In this document: positions 1-7,218 of the stretch, piece after piece | Numbering within the stretch: the first letter of the stretch is position 1 | Layout of the letters: every line of letters begins with the position of its first letter | Assembly (NCBI GenBank): GCA_934591745.1 | Contig: CAKTPQ010000023.1 | Location: 1 to 28,140, forward strand | DNA length: 28,140 nucleotides | Direction of reading: 5' to 3' | Source of the DNA: an uncultured Oscillospiraceae bacterium | Lineage (GTDB): Bacteria; Bacillota; Clostridia; Oscillospirales; Oscillospiraceae | Program-made: the position numbers and the translations under genes | Notes under the pieces: generated by a model | What the model was told of the DNA's origin: nothing | What the model saw: the letters and a program-made list of their open reading frames with translations, nothing else | Database searches by the model: none

Positions 1-387
1 GCCAACGTGGACATGCGGATGTACCGCGTGATCTACGACGCCATCAACGAGATCGAGGCCGCCATGAAGGGCATGCTGGCCCCCAAATTCCGGGAGGTTC
101 TGCTGGGCCATGCCGAGGTGCGCCAGACCTACAAGGTCTCCGGCGTGGGCACCGTGGCCGGCTGCTACGTGCTGGACGGCAAGCTCCAGCGCAAGGACTG
201 CCAAGTGCGCCTGGTCCGCGACGGCATCGTGGTCCACGAGGGCGTGCTGGCTTCCCTCCAGCGGTTCAAGGACTCCGTCAAGGAGGTCCTCTCCGGCTAT
301 GAGTGCGGCCTGAGCATTGAGAAATTCAACGACATCAAGGAAGGCGACGTGGTGGAGGCCTTCACCATGGAGCAGATCCAAGTGTAA
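1..387 (+). CDS. infB: Translation initiation factor IF-2, C-terminal fragment
   Basis: This is the last 128 residues of IF-2, the GTPase that brings fMet-tRNA to the 30S subunit and promotes 70S joining. The frame is open from base 1, so the gene begins outside the window and the GTPase domain is not visible. The visible part is the C-terminal region, including the stretches [18 protein letters not shown] and [18 protein letters not shown], which are typical of the end of domain IV (initiator tRNA-binding). It ends with TAA at 385-387. The next gene is rbfA, as in the usual nusA-infB-rbfA operon. Identification is secure; only the fragment status limits it. Confidence 0.96.
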   Translation, partial: ANVDMRMYRVIYDAINEIEAAMKGMLAPKFREVLLGHAEVRQTYKVSGVGTVAGCYVLDGKLQRKDCQVRLVRDGIVVHEGVLASLQRFKDSVKEVLSGYECGLSIEKFNDIKEGDVVEAFTMEQIQV

Positions 388-394
388 CGGACGA

Positions 395-424
395 GGGGGT
401 GGGCAGACGCCCACCCCCTGTTTT
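395..424 (+). terminator. Strong hairpin with T-run between infB and rbfA
   Basis: A perfect 10-bp stem (GGGGGTGGGC at 395-404 paired with 409-418) has the 4-base loop AGAC and is followed by TGTTTTTG. It has the form of an intrinsic terminator but lies inside an operon, two bases before the rbfA ribosome site (AAAGGAG, 427-433). It may be a partial terminator that lowers rbfA-ribF expression relative to infB, or a 3'-end stabiliser after processing. Confidence 0.6.
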
Positions 425-440
425 TGAAAGGAGCGATACT

Positions 441-827
441 ATGGCATCCAATCGCATTGGCCGCATCAATGAGGCCATCCGCGAGGCGCTGGCCGGCCTG
501 CTGCGCACGGTAAAGGATCCCCGTGTCACCGAGAGCATGCTGACCATCACCCATGTGGACACTACCAGCGACCTGCGGTACGCCCGTGTGTATATCAGCG
601 CCCTGAACTGCCAGGACGAAAAGGGCCTGATGAAGGGCCTGAAGTCCGCCTCCGGCTACCTGCGTCACGAGCTGGGGCAGAAGGTGGACCTGCGCTACAC
701 ACCGGAGCTGCAATTCATCATGGACGATTCCATCGCCCACGGCGCCCATATTCTGGACCTTCTGAACCATGTGAAGCCCGCCAACCCCGCCAACGCGGAC
801 ATCGTGCTGCCGGAGGACCGGGAATGA
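441..827 (+). CDS. rbfA: 30S ribosome-binding factor RbfA
   Basis: RbfA is a small KH-like protein that binds immature 30S subunits and helps mature the 5' end of 16S rRNA. The product is 128 residues, normal for the family. Recognisable stretches are RIGRINEAIREALAGLL near the N-terminus, the segment around KDPRV, and the C-terminal LRYTPELQFIMDDS followed by a helix with the usual basic-to-acidic change. The ATG at 441 is chosen because AAAGGAG lies 7 bases upstream; an upstream in-frame extension from 399 would read through the terminator-like hairpin and has no ribosome site. The last four bases overlap the start of nrnA (ATGA), so translation is probably coupled. Confidence 0.95.
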   Translation: MASNRIGRINEAIREALAGLLRTVKDPRVTESMLTITHVDTTSDLRYARVYISALNCQDEKGLMKGLKSASGYLRHELGQKVDLRYTPELQFIMDDSIAHGAHILDLLNHVKPANPANADIVLPEDRE

Positions 828-1780
828 GCGGACATACACTGACCGTACAGGAGACGGCGTCTTATCTGCGGACGCTGGACGATGTGCTGCTGCTGACCCA
901 TGTACGGCCCGACGGCGACACCGTGGGCAGTGCCGCCGCCCTGTGCCGCGCCCTGCGCGATATGGGCAAAACGGCGTACCTGCTGCCCAATCCGGAGATC
1001 ACCGCCACCTACGAGCCTTACGCCGTCCCCTATTGGGCACCGGAGGGCTTCGTCCCGGCCCATGTCGTCTCCGTGGACATCGCGGCGCTGAACCTGCTGC
1101 CGGATAACGCGGCGGTCTGGGCGGACCGCATTGACTTGGCCATCGACCACCACGGCTCCCACGGCTTTTTCGCGGCCCGCACCTGTCTGGACGCGGACGC
1201 CGCCGCCTGCGGCGAGATCGTCCACGACATCATCGCCCTGCTGACGGCGGTGACACCGGATATCGCCCTGCCGCTGTATGTGGCCATCGCCACGGACACC
1301 GGCTGCTTCGTCTACTCCAACACCACCGCCCGGACCCACCGCATCGCCGCGGCCCTGCTGGACACCGGCATCGACGTCGGTCCGGTGAACAAGGCGTTGT
1401 TCCGCACCAAGAGCAAGACCCGCCTTGCCATGGAGTCCCGCATGGCGGCGGACATGACCCTGTTTGACCACGACCGGGTGGTGGTCATGACCATCCCCCT
1501 GTCCCTGCGGCAGGAGCTGCACGCCACGGAGGCGGACATCGAGGAGCTCAGCTCCCTGGCCGCGCTGGTGGAGGGCACGGACTGCGGCGTGACCCTGCGG
1601 GAGCTGCAGCCCGGCGTCATCAAGATCTCCCTGCGCACCGGCCCACGGGTGGATGCCAGCGCCGTCTGCCAGAGGCTGGGCGGCGGCGGCCACAGGGCCG
1701 CGGCCGGCGCCACGGTCAACGGCACCATGGACGAGGTGCGCGCCGCCGTGCTCCGCGCCTATCAGGAGGTCGTCGGATAG
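824..1780 (+). CDS. nrnA: DHH-family bifunctional oligoribonuclease/pAp phosphatase NrnA
   Basis: A DHH/DHHA1 phosphoesterase of 318 residues, the size of NrnA. The family degrades 2-5 nt RNA (nanoRNA) and dephosphorylates 3'-phosphoadenosine 5'-phosphate; some members also cleave pApA, the product of c-di-AMP hydrolysis. Metal-binding motifs are visible: HVRPDGDT at about 26-33, VDIA at 84-87 and IDHH at 107-110. The DHHA1 substrate motif GGGGHRAAAG is near 286. It lies between rbfA and truB, its usual place in Firmicutes, and overlaps rbfA by 4 bases. A second DHH protein in the window (15252-17240) has the longer GdpP architecture, so the two should not be confused. Substrate preference cannot be read from sequence. 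Confidence 0.92.
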   Translation: MSGHTLTVQETASYLRTLDDVLLLTHVRPDGDTVGSAAALCRALRDMGKTAYLLPNPEITATYEPYAVPYWAPEGFVPAHVVSVDIAALNLLPDNAAVWADRIDLAIDHHGSHGFFAARTCLDADAAACGEIVHDIIALLTAVTPDIALPLYVAIATDTGCFVYSNTTARTHRIAAALLDTGIDVGPVNKALFRTKSKTRLAMESRMAADMTLFDHDRVVVMTIPLSLRQELHATEADIEELSSLAALVEGTDCGVTLRELQPGVIKISLRTGPRVDASAVCQRLGGGGHRAAAGATVNGTMDEVRAAVLRAYQEVVG

Positions 1781-1783
1781 CCT

Positions 1784-2647
1784 ATGGCAAACGGTATCAT
1801 CATCATCGACAAGCCCGCCGGCTGGACCAGCATGGACGTGTGCGGCAAGCTGCGGGGCATCCTGAAAACAAAAAAGGTGGGTCACGCCGGGACACTGGAT
1901 CCCATGGCCACCGGCGTGCTGCCGGTGTTCGTGGGACAGGCCACCCGTGCCGTGTCCTTTGCCGAATCCGGCGACAAGGAGTACGTGGCCGGATTGCATC
2001 TGGGCTGCGTCACCAACACGCAGGACACCTCTGGTGACGTGCTGGAGCAGCATCCCGTCTCCGTGACCCGCGAGACGCTGGAGGCCCTGCTTCCCCGTTT
2101 CACCGGAGAGCTGCTGCAGGTGCCGCCCATGTACTCCGCCATCAAGATCAATGGCCAGAAGCTGTACCAGCTGGCCCGTCAGGGCCGGGAGGTGGAGCGC
2201 CCCTCCCGCCCCGTCACCATCCGCGAGCTGGAGCTGCTGGGGCAGGATGAAAACGGCGACTGGCTGCTGCGGGTCCTGTGCTCCAAGGGTACCTACGTCC
2301 GGACGCTGTGCCACGACATGGGACAGGCCTTGGGCTGTGGCGGCTGTATGAGCTCCCTGCGGCGCACCATGGCCGCCGGCTTTACGCTGGCGAACTGCCA
2401 CACTCTTGAGGAGGTGCAGGCCCACGGCGAGGCGCTGCTGGCCCCCACCGACTCCCTGTTCCGCCAATACCCCGCCTACGCCATCCCCTCCCCGGAGGCG
2501 GAGCGGCGCTGCCGCTGCGGCAATCCCCTGACGGCGGACGTGCCAGACGGCCTGTACCGCGTCTACGGCGGTGACGGCACGTTTCTCTGCCTGAGCCGGG
2601 CGGAAAACGGCACTCTGACTTCCCTGAAAAACTTTTTCGGAGCGTGA
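1784..2647 (+). CDS. truB: tRNA pseudouridine(55) synthase TruB
   Basis: TruB makes pseudouridine-55 in the T-loop of almost all tRNAs. The product is 287 residues. The N-terminal motif IIDKPAGWTSMDV and the catalytic motif GHAGTLDPMATGVLP are clear; the nucleophile is Asp39 in GTLDP. Further family signatures are the motif around PPMYSAIKINGQKLY and RVLCSKGTYVRTLCHDMG. The C-terminal 60-70 residues resemble the short PUA-like tail of Firmicute TruB. ATG lies 3 bases after the nrnA stop, and the stop codon overlaps the ribF GTG (GTGA), so the genes are tightly coupled. Confidence 0.96.
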   Translation: MANGIIIIDKPAGWTSMDVCGKLRGILKTKKVGHAGTLDPMATGVLPVFVGQATRAVSFAESGDKEYVAGLHLGCVTNTQDTSGDVLEQHPVSVTRETLEALLPRFTGELLQVPPMYSAIKINGQKLYQLARQGREVERPSRPVTIRELELLGQDENGDWLLRVLCSKGTYVRTLCHDMGQALGCGGCMSSLRRTMAAGFTLANCHTLEEVQAHGEALLAPTDSLFRQYPAYAIPSPEAERRCRCGNPLTADVPDGLYRVYGGDGTFLCLSRAENGTLTSLKNFFGA

Positions 2648-3552
2648 ACACCTTGGAACGAACTGTGATAGCCCTCGGCTTTTTCGACGGCGTACACCGG
2701 GGCCACGGCGCCCTGCTGCAAAAAACGGCGGAGCGCGCCTGTGAGTTGGGCGCGGAGCCTGCCGTCTTCACCTTTGACCGCCCGCCCAAGGAGGTGGTCA
2801 CCGGCCAGCCGGTGTACCTCATCAACTCGGCGGAGGACCGGCAGGGCCTGATCCGCCGCCTCTACGGCATTGACCGGATCATTCTGGCCCCCTTTGACCA
2901 CGACATGATGACCATGTCGTGGGAGGACTTTGTCACGGAGCTGCTGGTCAAGCGCTATGGTGCGGTGCATCTGGTGGCAGGCCACGACCACCGCTTTGGC
3001 CACAAAAACGCCGGAAACGCCCAGCTCCTGCGGGAGAAATGCGCCCAGCTGGGACTGGGCTGCGACATTATCCCGGAGGTGGTACACGACGGCATCACCG
3101 TCAGCTCCACCTACATCCGCACGCTGGTGGAGGCAGGAGACGTGGAGCGCGCCGCCGAATTTCTGGGCCACCGCCACTGTCTTAGCCGCACGGTGGAGCA
3201 CGGCCAGCGCATTGGCCGCACCATCGGCATCCCTACGGTGAACCTGACCATGCCGCCCCATGTGCTGGTGCCGGCCCACGGCGTATACATCACGCGGGTC
3301 TGCCTGCCGGACGGCCGCAGCTTCGCCGGCGTCACCAACGTGGGCACCCGCCCCACGGTGTCCGACAGCGGTGCCGTCTCCGTAGAGACGTTCCTGCTGG
3401 ACTTTGACGGTGACCTGTACGGTCAGACCATCCGTCTGGAGTTCTGCCGCCGCCTGCGGGGCGAGCGGAAATTCGCCTCTCTGGAGGATCTGCGCCAACA
3501 GATCCAGCAGAACATCGCCCAGACCCGCGCCTACTTTCAGACGGCCCCCTGA
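2644..3552 (+). CDS. ribF: Bifunctional riboflavin kinase/FAD synthetase RibF
   Basis: RibF phosphorylates riboflavin to FMN and adenylates FMN to FAD. The 302-residue length fits the two-domain bacterial enzyme. The N-terminal FAD synthetase (nucleotidyltransferase) domain shows GFFDGVHRGH at 12-21 and SSTYIR at about 154-159. The C-terminal riboflavin kinase domain shows IGIPTVNL near 195, then the GVY and NVGTRPT motifs and the acidic VETFLLDFDGDLYG segment. The start is a GTG that overlaps the truB stop; a TTG three codons later is possible but less likely. It is the last gene of the operon and its stop codon is the first part of the terminator stem. No FMN riboswitch is visible upstream, consistent with its position inside an operon. 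Confidence 0.95.
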   Translation: MNTLERTVIALGFFDGVHRGHGALLQKTAERACELGAEPAVFTFDRPPKEVVTGQPVYLINSAEDRQGLIRRLYGIDRIILAPFDHDMMTMSWEDFVTELLVKRYGAVHLVAGHDHRFGHKNAGNAQLLREKCAQLGLGCDIIPEVVHDGITVSSTYIRTLVEAGDVERAAEFLGHRHCLSRTVEHGQRIGRTIGIPTVNLTMPPHVLVPAHGVYITRVCLPDGRSFAGVTNVGTRPTVSDSGAVSVETFLLDFDGDLYGQTIRLEFCRRLRGERKFASLEDLRQQIQQNIAQTRAYFQTAP

Positions 3553-3601
3553 ACGAAAAAGAACACCGCTTCACGCTGTGAAGCGGTGTTCTTTTTCGTT
3601 C
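3551..3601. terminator. Shared bidirectional terminator, ribF/livF
   Basis: A perfect 24-bp inverted repeat (3551-3574 with 3578-3601) has a 3-base loop GCT. It carries AAAAA on one arm and TTTTT on the other, so it can end transcription from both sides. It overlaps the stop codons of both convergent genes (ribF TGA 3550-3552, livF TGA 3600-3602). Confidence 0.93.
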
Positions 3602-4313
3602 AGCTCTTTTTCTTGCCCAGATAGGCCTCCTTGATGGACTCGTCCGCCAGCAGCTCCGCACCGGTGCCGGACTTGGTGATGCAGCCCGTCTCCAGCACGT
3701 AGGCATAGTCGGCCACCTTCAGGGCCATGTTGGCGTTCTGCTCGATGAGCAGCACCGTCACGCCCTGCTGGTTGATGGTGCGGATGATGTCGAAGATACC
3801 CTGCACCACCAGCGGCGCCAGCCCCAGCGACGGCTCATCCATCATCAGCAGCTTGGGCCGGCTCATCAGCGCCCGGCCCACGGCCAGCATCTGCTGCTCG
3901 CCGCCGGACAGTGTGCCCGCCTGCTGCCAGTGCCGCTCCTCCAGCCGGGGGAACAGCTCATAGACCCACTTGATATCTTTCTCGATGCCGTCCTTGTCCT
4001 TGCGCAGATACGCGCCGATCTTCAGATTCTCCAGCACCGTCAGGTTGGGAAACACCCGCCGCCCCTCCGGGGACTGGGCGATGCCCTGCTCCAGGATCTT
4101 GTTGATGGGCATACCCAGCAGCTCCTTGCCGTCATAGGTGATGGAGCCGCTCTCGGCCTTCACCAGGCCGGAGATGGTGCGCAGCGTGGTGGACTTGCCC
4201 GCGCCGTTGGCGCCGATCAGCGTCACGATCTTGCCGTCTGGCACCTCCAGACTGATGCCCCGCAGTGCGCGGATACCGCCGTAGGAAACATGCAGGTCCT
4301 CAATCTTCAGCAT
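3600..4313 (-). CDS. livF: Branched-chain amino acid ABC transporter ATPase LivF
   Basis: One of two cytoplasmic ATPases that power uptake through LivHM. The 237 residues are the normal LivF size. Walker A GANGAGKS is at 34-41, the signature LSGGEQ at 135-140 and Walker B LLMMDEP at 155-161; the LivF hallmark SPEGRRVFPNLTV follows at about 81-93. The ATG overlaps the 3' end of livG by 14 bases. It is the last gene of the liv operon and its stop codon lies in the bidirectional terminator. Substrate class (leucine/isoleucine/valine or related amino acids and amides) is inferred from family only. Confidence 0.94.
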   Translation of the reverse strand: MLKIEDLHVSYGGIRALRGISLEVPDGKIVTLIGANGAGKSTTLRTISGLVKAESGSITYDGKELLGMPINKILEQGIAQSPEGRRVFPNLTVLENLKIGAYLRKDKDGIEKDIKWVYELFPRLEERHWQQAGTLSGGEQQMLAVGRALMSRPKLLMMDEPSLGLAPLVVQGIFDIIRTINQQGVTVLLIEQNANMALKVADYAYVLETGCITKSGTGAELLADESIKEAYLGKKKS

Positions 4314-5154
4314 CTTCTGCCACCCCCAGATAAGCGTCTATGACGCGCTCGTTGTTTTGGATCTCCGTCGGCGTGCCCTGTGCGATCAGCTCGCCGAAGT
4401 CCAGCACATAGATGCGGTCGGCGATGTCCATGACCAGATCCATGTGGTGCTCGATGAGCAGCACCGTCTTGTGGAACTTCTCCCGGATCTCCCGGATGAA
4501 CTCCGCCAGCTCCAGCGTCTCCTGCGGGTTCATGCCCGCCGCCGGCTCGTCCAGCAGCAGCAGCTTGGGGTCGGTGGCCAGCGCCCGGGCGATCTCCAGT
4601 CGCCGCTGCTTGCCGTAGGGCAGACTGGTGGCCAGCTCGTCCTTCACATCCTCCAGACCTACCACGCGCAGCAGCTCCAGCACCTCGGCGCGCTGCCGCG
4701 CCTCCTCCCTGGCGTTGAGCCGGAACATGGCGGTGAACATATTGCTGCTGCGGCGCAGGTGCTTGGCGATCAGCACGTTGTCGAACACGGTCATGGACTT
4801 CCACAGCCGGATGTTCTGGAACGTGCGGGCCATGCCCATCTTCGTCAGCTTATCCGGCGTCGGCTCCAGCACGGCCTTGTACTGGCCCAGATGCTTGCCC
4901 TTGTACTGCCGGCGCATCTTGCCGCGGGGGTGGTTCTCCACCACCTTTTTCCCGTTGAACAGCACCTGCCCGTTGGTGGGGGCGTACACGCCGGTGATGA
5001 CGTTGAACGCCGTGGTCTTACCGGCGCCGTTGGGGCCGATGAGCGCCACGATCTCGCCCTCGTTGACCTCCATGCTCAGATCGTCCACAGCCACCACGCC
5101 GCCGAACTGCATGGTCACATTCTCCACACGGAGCACATTCTTCATTTCCGCCAT
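4300..5154 (-). CDS. livG: Branched-chain amino acid ABC transporter ATPase LivG
   Basis: The second ATPase of the transporter, 284 residues. Walker A GPNGAGKT is at 40-47 and Walker B LLLLDEP at 198-204. The signature position reads LPYGKQRRLE (178-187), the variant usual in LivG rather than LSGGQ. Compared with the E. coli-type protein there is an insertion of about 25-30 residues at roughly 76-101, rich in Lys and Arg, just before the conserved GMARTFQNIRL; similar insertions occur in clostridial LivG proteins. The ATG overlaps the livM stop by one base (TAATG), which points to translational coupling. Confidence 0.94.
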   Translation of the reverse strand: MAEMKNVLRVENVTMQFGGVVAVDDLSMEVNEGEIVALIGPNGAGKTTAFNVITGVYAPTNGQVLFNGKKVVENHPRGKMRRQYKGKHLGQYKAVLEPTPDKLTKMGMARTFQNIRLWKSMTVFDNVLIAKHLRRSSNMFTAMFRLNAREEARQRAEVLELLRVVGLEDVKDELATSLPYGKQRRLEIARALATDPKLLLLDEPAAGMNPQETLELAEFIREIREKFHKTVLLIEHHMDLVMDIADRIYVLDFGELIAQGTPTEIQNNERVIDAYLGVAEDAED

Positions 5155-6260
5155 TATGCCGCACCGCCTTTCGCCACCTTGCCGCCGAACAGCTTCTTCA
5201 GGAAGCGTCCCGCCGCCCGGACGTCATCGTATACGGATACCTCACGGGTGCCCATGATACCCTTCCGGAAGAACAGCACCACGATCATGATCAGCACGGA
5301 AAACACCACCATGCGGAAGCCGTAGCCCAGCAGGGGGATACGGGTACCCGCTGCGGTGTATGTCTCCAGATCCAGAAACCGCAGCCACCACTCGCTGCTG
5401 GCGTAGTAGATGAACGCCGCGATGATGGAGCCGGACACGGAGCCGATGCCGCCCACCACCACGACCAGCAGGATCTGGTACGTCATGCTGGTGGTAAAGG
5501 ATACGGAGGACACGGACGTGTTGCACATGGCCAGCATGGCGCCGGCCACGCCGCAGAAGAAGGAGCTGACCACGAAGGAGATCATCTTGTGCCGGGCCAG
5601 GTTGATGCCCATGGCCTCGGCGGCGATCTCATCGTCCCGGATGGCCTTGAACGCCCGTCCGTAGGTGGAGTTGATCAGCAGCACGATCAGCAGGATGCAC
5701 ACACCGGCAATAGCGGCGTAGGGCATCACGTTTTTCGGCGCGGTAAAGTTGTTCAGCGGGTCGGGGCCGTTGGTCAGCGGGCCGAACTGGCTCAGCTGCA
5801 CCAGACCGCGGACGATCTCCGCGAAGCCCAGCGTGGCAATGGCCAGATAGTCGCTCTTGAGCCGCAGCACCGGCAGTCCGATGAGGAACGCAAAGAACGC
5901 GGCCACCACACCGGCCACCAGCAGCGCCAGCACCAGCGGCATCTGGAACTGCACCAGGCTGTCGCCGTAGTTGCGGAACACGGTGCCCCGCAGCTCCACA
6001 GGGATGGTCAGGATCGCGTAGGCATAGGCGCCCAGCAGCATAAAGCCCGCCTGGCCCAGCGAGAACAGGCCGGTAAAGCCGTTGAGCAGGTTCATGGCCA
6101 CCGCCGCCAGTGCGAAGGTACACACCTTGCGCAGCACCGGGAACCACATGGACGAGGACGGTGCGAAGACGTCCACACAGCCCACCAGCGCCACCAGCAC
6201 TGCCACCAGGATCAGGTTGCAGAGGGTACGCTTGTTTTTCTCCCAAAATGTCGTTTTCAT
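5154..6260 (-). CDS. livM: Branched-chain amino acid ABC transporter permease LivM
   Basis: Integral membrane permease, 368 residues, that pairs with LivH to form the translocation channel. Hydrophobic segments run through the protein from about residue 14 to 330. The family motif LNGFTGLFSLGQAGFMLLGA lies at about 59-78, and the ATPase-contact loop reads AFKAIRDDEIAAEAMGIN near 210. The C-terminal 40 residues are hydrophilic and basic, likely cytoplasmic. ATG 6258-6260 lies 4 bases after the livH stop, with an AGAAGGTG ribosome site inside the livH end. Confidence 0.93.
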   Translation of the reverse strand: MKTTFWEKNKRTLCNLILVAVLVALVGCVDVFAPSSSMWFPVLRKVCTFALAAVAMNLLNGFTGLFSLGQAGFMLLGAYAYAILTIPVELRGTVFRNYGDSLVQFQMPLVLALLVAGVVAAFFAFLIGLPVLRLKSDYLAIATLGFAEIVRGLVQLSQFGPLTNGPDPLNNFTAPKNVMPYAAIAGVCILLIVLLINSTYGRAFKAIRDDEIAAEAMGINLARHKMISFVVSSFFCGVAGAMLAMCNTSVSSVSFTTSMTYQILLVVVVGGIGSVSGSIIAAFIYYASSEWWLRFLDLETYTAAGTRIPLLGYGFRMVVFSVLIMIVVLFFRKGIMGTREVSVYDDVRAAGRFLKKLFGGKVAKGGAA

Positions 6261-6264
6261 CTTC

Positions 6265-7146
6265 TCACACCTTCTCCGTCGTTTTCTCTCCGAAGAGGCC
6301 CGTGGGCTTGATGACCAGAATGATGATCAGCAGCGCGAAGGAAATGACGTCGCTGAAATCCGCCAGTCCGAAGGCCTTGGCCAGGCTCTCCACCACGCCG
6401 ATGAGCAGCGCGCCCACCACGGCGCCGGGCACGGAGCCGATGCCGCCCACCACCGCGGCGATGAATGCCTTGATGCCGGGGGTGGAGCCGGCCATATGGT
6501 TGATGCCGGTGTTCTTGGCGAAGTACAGCAGCGCGCCTACCGCCGCCAGGAACGAGCCGATGATGAACGTCATGGAGATAACGCGGTTGATCTTCACGCC
6601 CATGAGCTGCGCCGTCTCAAAGTCCTTGGACACCGCCCGCATGGACATGCCGAACTTGGTGTGGTTGATGATGAGCACCAGCACCACCATCAGCACCACT
6701 GCCACCAGCGGGGAGATGAACACCGCCAGCTTGTCCTTGACGCCGAACACCCGGATGCTCTGGCTGACGAGGGGGATCTCCGGGAACTGCTTGGCAAGGC
6801 CGCCGGTGATGTAGCACACCAGGTTCTGCAGCAGATAGCTGACGCCGATGGCGGAGATCATCACGGACATGCGGGGCGCGGTGCGCAGCGGGGAATAGGC
6901 GCACTTCTCGATGGCGAAGCCCACGAACACCGTCAGGGCGATCATAATGAGGATAGTCACCCACATGGGCATGGTGGGGAAGGAGGCCGCCAGATAGATC
7001 ATCATGATGCCCGACAGCATGAACAGGTCGCCGTGGGCAAAGTTGATGAGCTTCAGGATGCCGTATACCATGGTGTATCCGATGGCCACCAGCGCGAACT
7101 GTCCGCCCGTCGCCAGCCCTCGGATCAGGTAAGGAGTCAGATTCAT
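6265..7146 (-). CDS. livH: Branched-chain amino acid ABC transporter permease LivH
   Basis: Second membrane permease of the liv system, 293 residues from the ATG at 7146. Family signatures include QFALVAIGYTMVYGILKLIN followed by FAHGDLFMLSG near the N-terminus, the ATPase-contact loop MRAVSKDFETAQLMGV, and VVGGIGSVPGAVVGALLIGV. The start at 7146 is preferred because GAGAGGTGA lies 6 bases before it; the in-frame GTG at 7155 is itself part of that ribosome site. A hairpin separates it from livK upstream. Confidence 0.93.
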   Translation of the reverse strand: MNLTPYLIRGLATGGQFALVAIGYTMVYGILKLINFAHGDLFMLSGIMMIYLAASFPTMPMWVTILIMIALTVFVGFAIEKCAYSPLRTAPRMSVMISAIGVSYLLQNLVCYITGGLAKQFPEIPLVSQSIRVFGVKDKLAVFISPLVAVVLMVVLVLIINHTKFGMSMRAVSKDFETAQLMGVKINRVISMTFIIGSFLAAVGALLYFAKNTGINHMAGSTPGIKAFIAAVVGGIGSVPGAVVGALLIGVVESLAKAFGLADFSDVISFALLIIILVIKPTGLFGEKTTEKV

Positions 7147-7168
7147 GAATGTCACCTCTCAAACCGAA

Positions 7169-7200
7169 AGAAGTACGGTGGTGTGAGCCACCGTACTTCT
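7169..7200 (-). terminator. Attenuator-like hairpin between livK and livH
   Basis: A perfect 13-bp stem (7169-7181 with 7188-7200) has a 6-base loop. On the transcribed strand it is followed by TTCGGTTT, a weak U-tract. In operons with a binding-protein gene first, such hairpins often stop part of the transcription or protect the 5' part of the mRNA, giving more binding protein than permease. Here that role is inferred. Confidence 0.7.
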
Positions 7201-7218
7201 GCGGACGAAATCAGGATG

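Noticed and set aside
695..2467. Long open frame on the minus strand opposite nrnA and truB
   Set aside because: It lies antisense to two clear genes, has low-complexity His/Gly/Gln/Val-rich translation and no ribosome site; such frames are usual in GC-rich DNA.
7147..7155. GTG start for livH at 7155
   Set aside because: That GTG is part of the GAGAGGTGA ribosome site for the ATG at 7146.
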